Shown here: in pieces, positions 1-9,919 of the stretch
Layout: every line of letters begins with the position of its first letter
Position numbering within the stretch: position 1 is the first letter of the stretch
Origin: CAVPJC01 sp963705155
GTDB taxonomy: Bacteria > Chloroflexota > Anaerolineae > Anaerolineales > UBA4823
Direction: 5' to 3'
Assembly: GCA_963705155.1 (NCBI GenBank)
Contig: CAVPJC010000007.1
Coordinates: 1-64,000, forward strand
Length of the DNA: 64,000 nucleotides
Translations under genes and position numbers: made by a program
Notes under the pieces: generated by a model
The model's database searches: none
Told to the model about the DNA's origin: nothing
What the model saw: the letters and a program-made list of their open reading frames with translations, nothing else

Positions 1-1
1 G

Positions 2-2286
2 AGTGTAGAAGCGCGCAGCCGCGAACTGGAAACCCAGGTAGCTAACCGCACCAGGGAGTTGGTGGCCCTCAACGAAATTGCCGGAATCCTGAACCTGCCC
101 CTGGATTTGCAGCGGGTTCTGAGAGATGCATTGGGTAAGACACTGGAGGTCACGAGGATCGAAACCGGGGGAATCTATCTCCTGGATGAAAAGACGCAAA
201 TATTAACGATCGCCGCTCACCAGGGTTTCAGCCCGCAATTCATCCGCCAGATCGATGGGCTGCAAGTGGGAGAGGGGTTCTCAGGTCTGGTGATCCAATC
301 TGGCAAGTCCCTGGTTGTGAAAGATGTTTCTGCCGATCCACGCCTTACCCGGATAGTGGTACAAGAGGAGGGATTCCATTCTCTGGCGGTTGTTCCCTTG
401 AGATCGCGGGAGCAGGTGCGGGGCACGCTGTTTGCTTTGACCCGCGGGCATCGCGAATTCACCGGTCAGGATATTCAATTGTTGGAATCCATCGGTCACC
501 AGGTTGGAGCTGCCATAGAAAACGCCGGGCTCTACGAAGATACCAAAAACCAGGTTGCCCACTCACCGCGCTGCAAAACACTGCAAAAGCCGTAGCCAGC
601 ACGCTGGAACTGAAAAGCCTGCTCAACCTGATCATCCACCAAGCTACAACCTTGCTGCACGCGGATGGAGGCATCATCAATCTGGTTGACTGGGATAGGA
701 GGGTGGATGAAGTTGTCGCCGTGGCTGGCATTGCCCCTCCTGTGGTCGGAGAGCGCATCTCTCTGGAGGACAGCCTTTCCGGCTGGGTCACCCTGCATAA
801 CCAGGCCACAATTTCAAATGATGTTCAGAAGGATGATCGTGTCGCCCGAAGCATTCGCTCTTGGGCGGTAGAAGAGCACATCCAGAGCGTTGCAGCGGCT
901 CCCTTGATCGTCAGAGACCAGGTGAAGGGCACCCTGGTTGTCATTGGTCGGAAAGAAGGAAAAGAAAAATTTGTTCAGGTCGATCTGGATTTACTCGATC
1001 CTTTGCCAATCAGGCGGCTATTGCGATTGAGAATGCGTTTCTTTTCGAACAATCCAGGGAGCTTGCCGGTATCGAAGAGCGCAGGCGGCAGGAGCTGGAG
1101 GCCCTGCTAAGCGCCGATGATCGCATGAAGCGCTACCTGCACCAGGATGAAGTCTTGCAAGCGCTGGTCGATGTGGCGGTCGATATCTTGCACGCCGATA
1201 AAAGTGCGGTGATCGGGTGGGATGAAAAACGGGAGAAGCTGATCATGTGGGTGGCGCGTGGGTTCAGCCCTGAGGCGAGCAGCCAGCTCCAGTTTTCTCC
1301 CAGTGAGGGGGTTATTGGATGGGCAGTCACGCGCCGTGAGCCTGTACTGGTTGAAGATTCGCTCAATGACCCCCGCCGCCTTCTAGAAAATCCGCACATC
1401 GTGGAAATTGCCATGCACGAAGGCATACGTTCATTCGTGCACTTCCCGATCACCATCGGGGAAGAGGTTCTGGGAGTCTTCAATGTCAGTTACGAAAAGC
1501 CGCATGCGGTTGGCGAAGGGGAGCAGCGCTTATTCCAGGCATTAACCCAACACGCCGCCCTATATATTGAAAATGCACGCCTCTACGAACAATCTCAAGA
1601 AGTGGCCGTCCTTGAGGAGCGCAGCCGACTGGCCAGGGAATTGCATGACGCGGTTACCCAGACCCTGTTCTCGGCCAGCCTGGTGGCAGAAGCGCTGCCC
1701 ACTACCTGGGAAAAAGATCATCAAGAAGGACGCGGACTATTGCAAGAGCTGCGTAATTTGAGCCGGGGGGCGCTGGCCGAGATGCGTGCGCTGCTTCTCG
1801 AGTTACGCCCGGCAGCCCTGCTGGAAACATCGCTTGGCGGACCTGGTCCGCCAGCTGGGGGAAGCGGCCAGCGGCAGGGCAGGCATTCCCATCAGCGTAC
1901 AGGTGGAGGGGCAGGCCAAATTGCCGCCAGATGTGCACATCGCTTTCTACCGCATCACTCAGGAAGCGCTGAACAATGTGGTCAAGCACGCCCGCGCCCG
2001 TCAGGCAACCATTCGGCTTTGCTTCACCAGGGAGGATCGGGCTGAAACTTCCCAAAAGGCCAGGCAGGCTGAGGATGCAGGAGCAAGTCTGAGCGTGCTG
2101 CTTTCGATCAGTGATGACGGCCGCGGTTTTGAACCGGCCCAGATTCCGCACAATCGGCTGGGGTTGGGGATCATGCAGGAACGTGCCCAGGCGGTCGGTG
2201 CCAGCCTGGTCATCGAGAGTCAGCCCGGGCACGGCACCGCAATCACCATCCTGTGGGAACAGGCTGGCAAAGAGGTGGCAAAATGA
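2..2286 (+). CDS. Triple-GAF sensor histidine kinase, NarL-associated (5' partial, frameshifted)
   Basis: Sensor kinase of the HisKA_3/HATPase_c type, expected to autophosphorylate and pass phosphate to the regulator encoded next. The reading frame is open from the first bases of the window, so the N-terminus (perhaps a HAMP or membrane part) lies outside. Three GAF domains follow one another (about 100-550, 600-1040 and 1130-1580), then the H-box RLARELHDAV near 1625-1655 and an ATPase domain with N-box EALNNVVKHA and G-boxes DDGRGF and GLGIMQER. The frame changes near 561, 998 and 1832. No conserved block is lost, so sequencing indels are likelier than decay. It ends in an ATGA overlap with the regulator gene, which implies translational coupling. 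Ligands of the GAF domains are unknown. Confidence 0.85.
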
Positions 2287-2924
2287 ATACAGCTCAACCG
2301 ATCCGGGTCATGCTTGTGGACGACCACGCCATGGTGCGCAAAGGCCTGGTGGCCTTCTTGAAAAATATGCCGGGGCTCGAACTGGTGGGTGAGGCCTGTG
2401 ATGGGCGGGAAGCCATTGAATTTTGCGAACGGCTCCAGCCGGATGTGATCCTGATGGACCTGATCATGCCGGAATTGGGCGGCGTGGCAGCCACCCGCAC
2501 AATCCACCAGCGCTGGCCGAACGTGCAGGTGATCGCCCTGACCAGCTTTCAGGAGAAAGAGCTGGTGCAAGATGCGTTCCAGGCTGGTGCAATGGGTTAC
2601 TTGTTGAAAAACGTCTCCGGCGAGGAACTGGCCGAGGCCATCCGGCAAGCTCATGGCGGGCGGCCTACTCTGGCTCCGGAGGCCGTCCAGGCCCTGGTCC
2701 AACCCCCCTCTGAGGCTGAGAGTATGGCAGCCGACCTGACCCGCCGGGAGCAGGAGGTGCTGGCTTTGCTGGTGAAAGGGATGAGCAATCCGGAAATCGC
2801 CGAGCGCCTGGTGATCAGCCGGTCCACGGTAAAAGTGCACATCAGCAGTATCCTCTCCAAACTGGGAGTTGCCAGCCGCGGTGAAGCCATCTCTCTGGCG
2901 ATCCAGAATAAATTGGTGCGGTGA
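2283..2924 (+). CDS. NarL/FixJ-family response regulator
   Basis: A 213-residue two-domain response regulator. The receiver domain shows the acidic pair in LVDDH and the phospho-acceptor Asp59 in VILMDLIMPE. A LuxR-type helix-turn-helix fills the C-terminus (LTRREQEVLALL through the recognition helix ISRSTVKVHI). The ATG at 2283 overlaps the kinase stop (ATGA), which favours this start over in-frame codons further upstream. It is surely the partner of the preceding kinase. The serine hydrolase and membrane-protease cluster downstream on the same strand is the most obvious candidate regulon, but no binding site was identified, so that link is inference. Confidence 0.93.
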   Translation: MNTAQPIRVMLVDDHAMVRKGLVAFLKNMPGLELVGEACDGREAIEFCERLQPDVILMDLIMPELGGVAATRTIHQRWPNVQVIALTSFQEKELVQDAFQAGAMGYLLKNVSGEELAEAIRQAHGGRPTLAPEAVQALVQPPSEAESMAADLTRREQEVLALLVKGMSNPEIAERLVISRSTVKVHISSILSKLGVASRGEAISLAIQNKLVR

Positions 2925-2995
2925 GTATTGTTGCCCGAATGCCCAATGCATTTCAGAGCTTTCTTCGCTGAACCAGTTACGAGGAGAATATACCA

Positions 2996-4450
2996 ATGAA
3001 AGTACGAATGATCGCCATATCATTGCTGGCTTGCCTGGGATTGATCGGACCAGTGCAAGCTACACAGGCGAGGAGCATACCAAGTGGTCCCTCGCCCATC
3101 CAGGAGATTGATCTTTACCAGGACCTGGTTGAGGATCTATCGACCTATATCCCAGCCCAAATGTTGGCAGCCAAAGTGCCAGGTTTATCCATAGCCTTGA
3201 TCCAGGATGGCGAGATTTCCTGGGTTGAAGGTTTTGGTGAGGCCAACTCATTCACAAGGAAACCGGTGACTGGGGATACCATATTTGATGTCGCATCAAT
3301 CAGCAAAGCCATCACAGCTTATGCCGTACTGGGTCTGGTCGAACGCGGGGTTCTTTCACTGGACGAACCCGTTCACCAATACCTCTCCCAACCCTGGTTG
3401 CCGCCCTCAGACTATGCCGAGCAAATTACACTGCGCCAGTTGCTTTCCCACACCTCCGGATTGACCAATCAAGTCAATCCTGTCAATAAATCCATCGCCT
3501 ATCCGCCAGGGGAGCGCTTTGAGTACTCAGGGGTGGGTTTTATCTACCTGCAAGAAGTGATGGAGCAGGCCACGGGAAAGTCGCTTGAGCAGCTTGCACA
3601 GGAGCTGGTTTTCGAACCGCTTGAGATGGATTCCTCTAGTTATGTGGTCCCCCAAAATATGATGCCCAGGCTCGCCAATGGTCATATGAATTACGGCTTA
3701 ATTATCTTGCTTCTGGCGCCAGTGCTGGCACTGATGTTCACTTTGACCCTCCTGGTGTTATTAATCATCCAGCGAATTCGATTGGGAAAGTTTACCCTCT
3801 CAGGCAAAATGGTGGGTCTCGCATATCTAATCGCGGCGAGCATCGCGCTCGCCGCCGTGATCTATGTTGGTAATGGGGTGAACAAGTGGGTACCGCTTAC
3901 CGCCATCTGGCTTATTTTGTTCGGTGGAGGCTTGGCTCTGCTGCTATTGGCGGGCAGGAAGCTGATCGTGCGCCTGCCAGGCAGATGGCAAGAGCCGAAA
4001 CCTCGGGCGGCTCTCCTGGTGTTATGGTCCGTCATCAGCGCGCTGGCTTTGCTGTTTCTCACATTTGTGCTGAGCGGTCCTGTCCCCAGGTCGCCAGCTG
4101 GGCCTCCAACTGCGGCATTTTCATTGCGCACCACCGCGCCTGACCTGGCAAAATTCTTGCTTGAGCTGACCTCCCCACAGCACCTGGATCCAGCGCTGAT
4201 GGCGGAGATGACCTCGCCTCAGGTCCAAGTCGAGAATGATCAATCCTGGGGGCTAGGAATGGCCATCCTGCAATCCTGGCAGGGGGATCTTCTCTGGCAT
4301 GATGGAAATAATCCGGATTTTCACGCCTGGATGGGCATTGATCAAGAGCAGATGAATGGCGTTGTCGTCCTGACCAACGGTCAAAACGGCGCACCCCTGG
4401 CGAGTGAAATTGCCAGCTATGCCCTGGATAAAATATCAGGACAGGAATAG
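2996..4450 (+). CDS. Class C beta-lactamase-like serine hydrolase with inserted four-helix membrane domain
   Basis: A 484-residue exported protein of the AmpC/serine-hydrolase superfamily (penicillin-binding, esterase or D-peptidase activities are known in the family). A signal sequence occupies residues 1-23. The catalytic SxxK is Ser101-Ile-Ser-Lys104, the YxN equivalent is Tyr177-Ser-Gly, and the KTG equivalent is His435-Asp-Gly. Between LANGH (about 226-230) and AFSLRTTAPDLAKF (about 374-387), blocks that are normally almost adjacent, lies about 140 residues with four hydrophobic segments (roughly 234-258, 272-292, 300-320 and 338-360). The two halves of the fold would thus be joined through the membrane. 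A GAGGAG ribosome site precedes the ATG. Substrate cannot be inferred. Confidence 0.88.
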   Translation: MKVRMIAISLLACLGLIGPVQATQARSIPSGPSPIQEIDLYQDLVEDLSTYIPAQMLAAKVPGLSIALIQDGEISWVEGFGEANSFTRKPVTGDTIFDVASISKAITAYAVLGLVERGVLSLDEPVHQYLSQPWLPPSDYAEQITLRQLLSHTSGLTNQVNPVNKSIAYPPGERFEYSGVGFIYLQEVMEQATGKSLEQLAQELVFEPLEMDSSSYVVPQNMMPRLANGHMNYGLIILLLAPVLALMFTLTLLVLLIIQRIRLGKFTLSGKMVGLAYLIAASIALAAVIYVGNGVNKWVPLTAIWLILFGGGLALLLLAGRKLIVRLPGRWQEPKPRAALLVLWSVISALALLFLTFVLSGPVPRSPAGPPTAAFSLRTTAPDLAKFLLELTSPQHLDPALMAEMTSPQVQVENDQSWGLGMAILQSWQGDLLWHDGNNPDFHAWMGIDQEQMNGVVVLTNGQNGAPLASEIASYALDKISGQE

Positions 4451-4988
4451 CGCCTGGCAGCGCATTCAATACATCAAAAGATAAACCGGGTGCCAGACCG
4501 GATTTCAGTGACAATGAATTCGGAGGGCGAAATTGAGCTGCAACTGATTAGCGCGGCTTACCCAATTTATCGCAAATTTCTGGCTGGGATGCGGCAATCT
4601 CGGCATGGAATGGCATTCTTTTGGAACGAGGCTTCCTGGCTGTATGAGGGAAGAGAAGGTATACTTGCGGTGACGAAAAGGACAAAAGCGGAATGCGTGT
4701 TGACCATCCACGGCTTACCGCCCTGGTAGCCGGGACGCATGACCCGCTGGACTTTCCCCTGCGCGGCTGGGGGATCCCGATCCGGTTCTCCAATCCATCC
4801 AGAGACAGATGTTCCCGAGGTTGTGTCCTTATATGCATAAAATGTTCTAGATCAGGCTTTGACTGGTAAAAACCAGTTTAAAAAAACCAACCAGTAGACC
4901 TACCCCCGAAATCCCCCAGGTGCCAGATGCGCCCGGGGGATTTCACGCGTAAATTATAGGTAGTGTTATCCGATCCAAAGGAGAAAAA
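4451..4988. other. Intergenic region with hairpins, no supported gene
   Basis: No convincing gene. A reading frame at 4490-4729 (79 codons) has no recognisable motif and no good ribosome site. The stretch holds a short palindrome, ACTGGT-aaaa-ACCAGT (4862-4877), and the larger hairpin described separately. An AAAGGAG site just before 4989 serves the next gene. Confidence 0.5.
4908..4944 (+). terminator. Long hairpin, possible terminator or leader structure
   Basis: Arms GAAATCCCCC (4908-4917) and GGGGGATTTC (4935-4944) pair perfectly over 10 bp around a 17-nt interior. There is no clear T-run after it, so it could end transcription from the hydrolase gene or act as a structured leader for the metalloprotease-like gene that starts 45 bases later. 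Confidence 0.4.
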
Positions 4989-5846
4989 ATGAACGCACAA
5001 ATTGTTGAACCCAAAATGAAAACATGGGCGACCTCACGCCCAACTTTCATCCTGCCAATCCTGTTGATCGCCTTTGTGTTTACCCTGTCGCAGTTTCTGG
5101 GGTCATTGCTCCATGAAGGCGGTCACGCCTTGGTCATCCTGGCAAGTGGGGTCAGGATCACCAGTTTTATCATTCACCCCTTCTCTTTCGTTGGCTATGT
5201 TCGCCCAATGGTTGATTCCAGTAATGTCTGGATGCACGCTGCTGGCCCCCTGGCAGGGCTTGTACCCGGCCTGCTGCTTTTCATCCTGTTCTGGAAGCGC
5301 CGTTCCCCCGGCCGGCTGCCACTGCTCCTGATGTTCTCCATGGGTGCGATCAGCCAGGGACTCGCGGCAGCCCTGATGCTCTATGATTATAACCAGATGG
5401 TGAACATCATTGGAATACCGGCCCTGCTGCTTCAAATCCCGGGGCTAATTCTGATCGTGGTTGGGATTTTCCTGACCCTCTCGCTCTTCCCGCTCTTTGG
5501 CCTCTCGCCGCAAGACATAAAAACGCTTTTCGTCTTCCCAGCCGGTAATTTCCTGTACACAGCTTTTGGGCTGGCCATTGCCTATCTCTTCGTGCCGGGT
5601 TCATCTTTCTACAAAACGGAAGGGTTGGTGGCAGAAACCATGACCAGCGCCTATCAGATAATGTTTTTTTCAACTGTCATGGGATTGATCCTGTCGGCGC
5701 TGTATATCAGCCTGTATCGCTGGATTTCTCCAAAACTCCCGGCCTGGCTGCGCACCGAACCGGTCAACCTGGCGTGGAAGGATTTGCGCCTCCCCGCCGC
5801 ACTGTTCGCGGTTTGCGTGGTCGTGGGTTTGATCATCATCCGCTGA
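4989..5846 (+). CDS. HEGGH-motif polytopic membrane protein (M50-like), copy 1
   Basis: A 285-residue multi-span membrane protein, one of three paralogues here. His42-Glu-Gly-Gly-His46 matches a zinc-metalloprotease HExxH motif placed in or next to a membrane helix, as in site-2 (M50-like) proteases. The copies share an HPF-x-F-x-GY-x-RP block after it and a C-terminal signature LPAWLRTE...WKDLRLP. Copies 2 and 3 have an Asp-Gly pair (LDG, YDG) where M50 enzymes place the third zinc ligand. This copy has Ser-Gln-Gly instead (about 117-119), so it may lack activity. An AAAGGAG site fixes the start. Proteolytic function is inferred from motifs only. Confidence 0.7.
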   Translation: MNAQIVEPKMKTWATSRPTFILPILLIAFVFTLSQFLGSLLHEGGHALVILASGVRITSFIIHPFSFVGYVRPMVDSSNVWMHAAGPLAGLVPGLLLFILFWKRRSPGRLPLLLMFSMGAISQGLAAALMLYDYNQMVNIIGIPALLLQIPGLILIVVGIFLTLSLFPLFGLSPQDIKTLFVFPAGNFLYTAFGLAIAYLFVPGSSFYKTEGLVAETMTSAYQIMFFSTVMGLILSALYISLYRWISPKLPAWLRTEPVNLAWKDLRLPAALFAVCVVVGLIIIR

Positions 5847-5899
5847 AGCAAAGTGGGGTTCCGTAAAAGCATGGTTAACGAATAGAAAGGAAATTCAAA

Positions 5900-6864
5900 A
5901 TGAACAACTCCAATTCCTGTGTCATCGAGACGCATGGCCTGACCAAGACTTATAAGGGGATTCAAGCCCTCAAAGCGCTCGACCTGAAGGTCGCCCGGAA
6001 CTCGATCTGTGGCTTCCTGGGCCCCAATGGCGCCGGCAAGACCACCACCATCAAGCTGCTGCTGGGGCTGGCGCGGCCAACCGCTGGCAGCGGCCGGGTG
6101 TTCGGCCTGGACATCGAGAAGGAAAACGACGAGATCCGGCGCAGGGTCGGCTACCTGGCCCAGGACCCGCGCTTCTACGAGTACATGACCGCCCGCGAGA
6201 CGCTGCACTTTGTGGCCCGCTTCTTCTATGAAGGGCCTAAGGCAGCCATTGAACAGCGGGTGGCGGAGGTCCTGGAGATGGTGGGTTTAACGGACAAAGC
6301 CGACCGCCCGGTCAAGGGCTTCTCGGGCGGGGAACGGCAGCGCCTGGGCATCGCCCAGGCCCAGGTCAACTACCCGGACCTGATCATCCTCGACGAGCCG
6401 GCCGCTTCACTCGACCCATCGGGCGCAAGGATGTGCTGGAAGTGCTGTCCAGGCTGCGTGAGCACACCACCATCTTCTACTCGACCCATATCCTGGAAGA
6501 TGTCCAGCGCGTCAGCGACACGGTCGTCATCCTGAACAAGGGTGCGCTGGTAGCCCAGGGACCTATCGAAGAGCTGCTGGCCCGCGGCCAGAATGTTACC
6601 TTCACCCTGACCGTCAAGGGAGAAGGTGCAGCGATGGAAGCTCGACTGCGCAGCCAGCCCTGGGTGACTGGCCTCGAGACAGTCTCAAAGAACGGAAAGG
6701 TCAGCTGGCGCATCCAGGTCAGCGATCCGGAGACCGCAGAAGCCCAGTTAGTGCCTCTGGCGATGGACAGCGGCGGCGTCACGGTCTGCGGGTTCGAGCG
6801 CCAAACCCAGAACCTGGAAGATATTTTTATGCACATTGTGGAGGAGAGCAACCATGAACGCTAA
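5900..6864 (+). CDS. ABC transporter ATP-binding protein (one frameshift)
   Basis: ATPase subunit of an ABC-2 type exporter. It has Walker A GPNGAGKTT, signature FSGGERQRLGIAQ, Walker B LIILDEP and the switch histidine in STHILEDVQ, followed by a C-terminal regulatory extension. A single missing base near 6417 shifts the frame: restoring one A after GACCC gives the expected LDPIGRKDVLE. The apparent early stop at 6535 is therefore probably artefactual. The gene overlaps the first permease gene by 11 bases, a typical coupled arrangement. The family (NatA/CcmA-like) is used for drug, peptide or antimicrobial export and for immunity. The cargo is unknown. Confidence 0.85.
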
Positions 6865-7657
6865 TGCAACCCGGTTGGTGGCGTGCCGCACACATGGCTG
6901 GCGCATGGGTTTTGCCAATATGCTGGCGAAGGAGAATGCCGCCTGGTGGCGAACTCGCCGCTGGTGGATCCATTCCCTGGTCGCCATCTTCTTTGTAGAT
7001 GGTTCAATACTCGCCAATCATCAACTGACCGGAGCCTCAATTGAAAGGATTGCCAGCTTTAATACTTTGTTGGTTTTCGCGGGGGTACTGCCCATTGCTG
7101 CGATTCTCCTGGGGCAGGATTCCATCCTGGGGGAGATGCAATCCGGGACAGCCGCCTGGGTGCTCTCAAAGCCTCTGCGGCGGCCGGCCTTCCTGCTGGC
7201 GAAGCTGGCTGCCAACGGGCTGGGCCTGCTGGTTACTGCGGTGTTCATCCCGGGTGTCATCGCCTATTGCTATTTCGATCTCGTCGGTGGGGTGAAGTTT
7301 CCGGTCGCTGGCTTCGTAGGGGCAATGGGGTTGGTCTACCTCTACCTGCTCTTCTACCTGATCCTGGCCACGATGTTGGCCACCCTGTTCAGCGGACGCG
7401 GCCCGGTTTTCGGGATCGCAGTGGGCGCTGCCTGGGGTTGGATGCTGGGGCGATCCGCCTGGCTGGAGGCGCTCTTACCCTGGAAACTGCTCATGGGTTA
7501 CATTACGGATACCGGTACCGGAATTATTCTATCTCAGGGTGGACATCTGATCTTGGGCGAACCATTACCCACGCTGGTCCCGATCATCATGACCGCACTG
7601 TGGTGTGTGCTGTTCGCCGGTGTTGCCTTCTGGCGCATTCGCCGGAATGAATTCTAG
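6854..7657 (+). CDS. ABC-2 type transporter permease A
   Basis: A 267-residue permease with about six hydrophobic segments. The N-terminus MNANATRLVACRTHGWRMG is nearly the same as that of the next gene, which supports starting at the ATG at 6854 (inside the end of the ATPase gene) and not at the in-frame codon 18 bases upstream. Characteristic stretches AAWVLSKPLRRPAFLLAK and a C-terminal FWRIRRNEF are shared with permease B. The two probably form a heterodimeric channel energised by the ATPase encoded upstream. Confidence 0.82.
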   Translation: MNANATRLVACRTHGWRMGFANMLAKENAAWWRTRRWWIHSLVAIFFVDGSILANHQLTGASIERIASFNTLLVFAGVLPIAAILLGQDSILGEMQSGTAAWVLSKPLRRPAFLLAKLAANGLGLLVTAVFIPGVIAYCYFDLVGGVKFPVAGFVGAMGLVYLYLLFYLILATMLATLFSGRGPVFGIAVGAAWGWMLGRSAWLEALLPWKLLMGYITDTGTGIILSQGGHLILGEPLPTLVPIIMTALWCVLFAGVAFWRIRRNEF

Positions 7658-7703
7658 GAAGTGGAAGCAGGTATTTTCAGCCACTGAATGAAGGAGAAAT
7701 CCC

Positions 7704-8476
7704 ATGAATGCAAATGGATTGGCATTGGTTTCATGCCGGGAGCGCGGCTGGAAGATGGGCCTGGCAAACATGCTGGCCAAGGAAAATCATGGCTGGTGGC
7801 GGACTCGCCGCTGGTGGATCCAGGGCTTACTGTGGTTGGTACTCTTGAATTTCGGAGCGGCCACCAACCTGCGCATAGGGATGCCCGACAATTTCCTGTT
7901 CGTAGCAGGTCTCGTTTTACCTATATCGGCTATCGTTTTGAGCCAGGATGCGATCTTGGGAGAACGTCACTCCGGTACAGCCGCCTGGGTGCTCTCGAAA
8001 CCCCTGCGCAGGCCGGCCTTCCTGCTGGCAAAAATAATTGCCTACGGATTGGGCTTCCTGGTCACCGGGGTCCTCCTCCCGGGTGGCATTGCCTGTTTGC
8101 AGATCATCGCCGGTGGTGGTGGTTCTAGCTCATTATGGCCTGGTTTTGCAGCCTCCCTGGGGCTGGTTTACCTCAATCTGCTTTTCTACCTGACGCTGAC
8201 GCTGATGCTGGCGACCCTGTTCCATGGACGCGGCCCGGTGATGGGGATCCCCCTGTTCATATTATTCTTGTGGATGATTCCTGACAGCGCCAGGCTGGCG
8301 GAATTCATGCCGTGGAGGCTGGTGATAGATACCGGTAATGGTGCCCTGCCAGTCCTTAATGGGTACTTGTTATCCGGCCAGCCGCTGCCCACAGTGGCTC
8401 CCATCATCGCAACAGCACTGTGGTGTGTGTGTTCACCGGCGTGGCCTTCTGGCGCATTCGCCGGGAGGAGTTCTAG
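7704..8476 (+). CDS. ABC-2 type transporter permease B (3' frameshift)
   Basis: Sister of permease A, with the same N-terminal block, the same SKPLRRPAFLLAK segment and the same membrane topology, so a tandem duplication is likely. A two-base expansion in a TGTGTGTG run near 8425 shifts the last codons out of frame. Reading past it in the corrected frame gives VFTGVAFWRIRREEF and a stop at 8474-8476, matching the end of permease A. Without the correction the frame runs on into the next gene and creates a false 726-residue fusion. Confidence 0.8.
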
Positions 8477-8516
8477 CCGGTCAGAGATCAAACCTATGTG
8501 TGAAAGGAAAATTCTT

Positions 8517-9884
8517 ATGAAATGGCGAACTGTCTCTCTCTTTGTTTTGGGAACCCTGTTCACCCTGCTGTTAACAGCTTGTACGTCAGTTCCCCCGGCA
8601 TCCCAACCGCCCGAGCCTGCTTCTGTGGTTGAACCGCTGGCGGGAAGCCATCCGCCGGTCATTCTGCAGGTGGTGGAACGCGAGGAGATCATCGACGGAT
8701 TTTTATGGCTCTACCAGGACATCTATTTTACAGATCCGGATGGGGACGCCGCGGCGATGACCTATCAACAAGTCACATCCTCATTGCCCTTTCCCATAAA
8801 TTTTACAGATGACCCCATTGAAGCCCCTCCTGCTGAACAAAAGGCGGAAGTGCTCTTCACCGTAACTGTCTGGTGCTGGCAAAAATTGGAATTGGTATTC
8901 GAGAGCCGCATAAGGGACGCGGCTGGCAATTTGAGCGAACCGGTGCTCTTCACCATGACGTGCACGACCCCCCCGGTGGTGGATACCCAATCCTTCCTGG
9001 TCAAAGGACTCAGCGTGGCAATCCCCATCGCCCTGATCCTGCTGATGGTGTTCTGGCTCCTCTTCCGCGAACATCCTTCCGAGAGGTTGCCCGCGCTTCG
9101 CTCCATGCTTCTATTGTTCTGCCTGCTATTGCTGTTCAGATTTGTGCACCTGGTGCTGCATGAAGGCGGGCACGCGTTGTATCTCGTTGCACGCGGCATC
9201 CCCTTTACACTGTATGTCCACCCCTTCATATTCTCAGGATACTCTCGCCCGTCTATCGATTCCAGCATCTGGAAGGATATCCTGGGCTCTATGACCGCCC
9301 TCCCGCTATCTATGCTGATCTCCCTACCGTTCTGGAAACGCCGCTCGCTCGCCCTACTCCCGCTGGTCATGCTGTTCCCATACGTTGCACCGCTCGACGG
9401 CGCCAATATATTGGGGCTGGAAGGTGACTTTCGGAATCTGGTCCAGACCAATGGTTTATCCCCCGTCCCGTTTTATGTGCTGGGCGGATTGATCATCGCG
9501 GTCGGGATCGTCTCCTTATTCGCCATCTTACCCCTCCTCGGCCTGGATCCAAAGGATAAAAAATCCCTGTTCGTGTTCCCTGCCGCAATGTTCCTGCAAA
9601 GTGCTCTCTCCTTCGTGGTGGCATACCTGATCGTGCCGGGTTCTCCAATTGATCGTGAGTATTTCTTGGGGCAGGAGATCATAGCCGGAGCCAACGCATT
9701 CTTCCCGCAAACGGTTATCGGGCTGATCCTTTCGGTTCTCTACCTCACCCTGTATCGCAAGATCGCTGTCCGGCTGCCTGCCTGGCTGCGGACGGAGACG
9801 GTCGCGTTGACCTGGAAGGACCTGCGCCTCCCCGCCGTGCTTGCGGTCATCAGCGTGATCCTGGGTATTCTCATCATTACCTGA
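8517..9884 (+). CDS. Lipoprotein-anchored HEGGH membrane protein, copy 2
   Basis: About 455 residues. The ATG at 8517 opens a lipoprotein signal with lipobox LTAC (Cys about 22), then about 130 residues of extracytoplasmic Ig-like or beta-rich sequence containing a DPDGD motif, then a membrane helix and the polytopic HEGGH module. His215-Glu-Gly-Gly-His219 and a later LDG triplet match metalloprotease ligands of the M50 type. The C-terminal LPAWLRTETVALTWKDLRLP is shared with copies 1 and 3. The design, an outside domain tethered to a membrane-embedded protease, suggests a sensor that triggers intramembrane cleavage. That role is inference. Confidence 0.68.
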   Translation: MKWRTVSLFVLGTLFTLLLTACTSVPPASQPPEPASVVEPLAGSHPPVILQVVEREEIIDGFLWLYQDIYFTDPDGDAAAMTYQQVTSSLPFPINFTDDPIEAPPAEQKAEVLFTVTVWCWQKLELVFESRIRDAAGNLSEPVLFTMTCTTPPVVDTQSFLVKGLSVAIPIALILLMVFWLLFREHPSERLPALRSMLLLFCLLLLFRFVHLVLHEGGHALYLVARGIPFTLYVHPFIFSGYSRPSIDSSIWKDILGSMTALPLSMLISLPFWKRRSLALLPLVMLFPYVAPLDGANILGLEGDFRNLVQTNGLSPVPFYVLGGLIIAVGIVSLFAILPLLGLDPKDKKSLFVFPAAMFLQSALSFVVAYLIVPGSPIDREYFLGQEIIAGANAFFPQTVIGLILSVLYLTLYRKIAVRLPAWLRTETVALTWKDLRLPAVLAVISVILGILIIT

Positions 9885-9919
9885 ATGACTGATTTCAAAC
9901 TTTGAAGAGGAAAATGACA

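Noticed and set aside
4490..4729. 79-codon frame between the serine hydrolase and HEGGH copy 1
   Set aside because: No ribosome site, no motif, and composition unlike neighbouring genes; kept only as part of the intergenic description.
7704..9884. Apparent 726-residue fusion of an ABC permease with a lipoprotein-HEGGH protein
   Set aside because: A two-base expansion in a TGTGTGTG run near 8425 joins two genes. The corrected permease ends at 8476 like its sister, and a lipoprotein start with its own signal lies at 8517.
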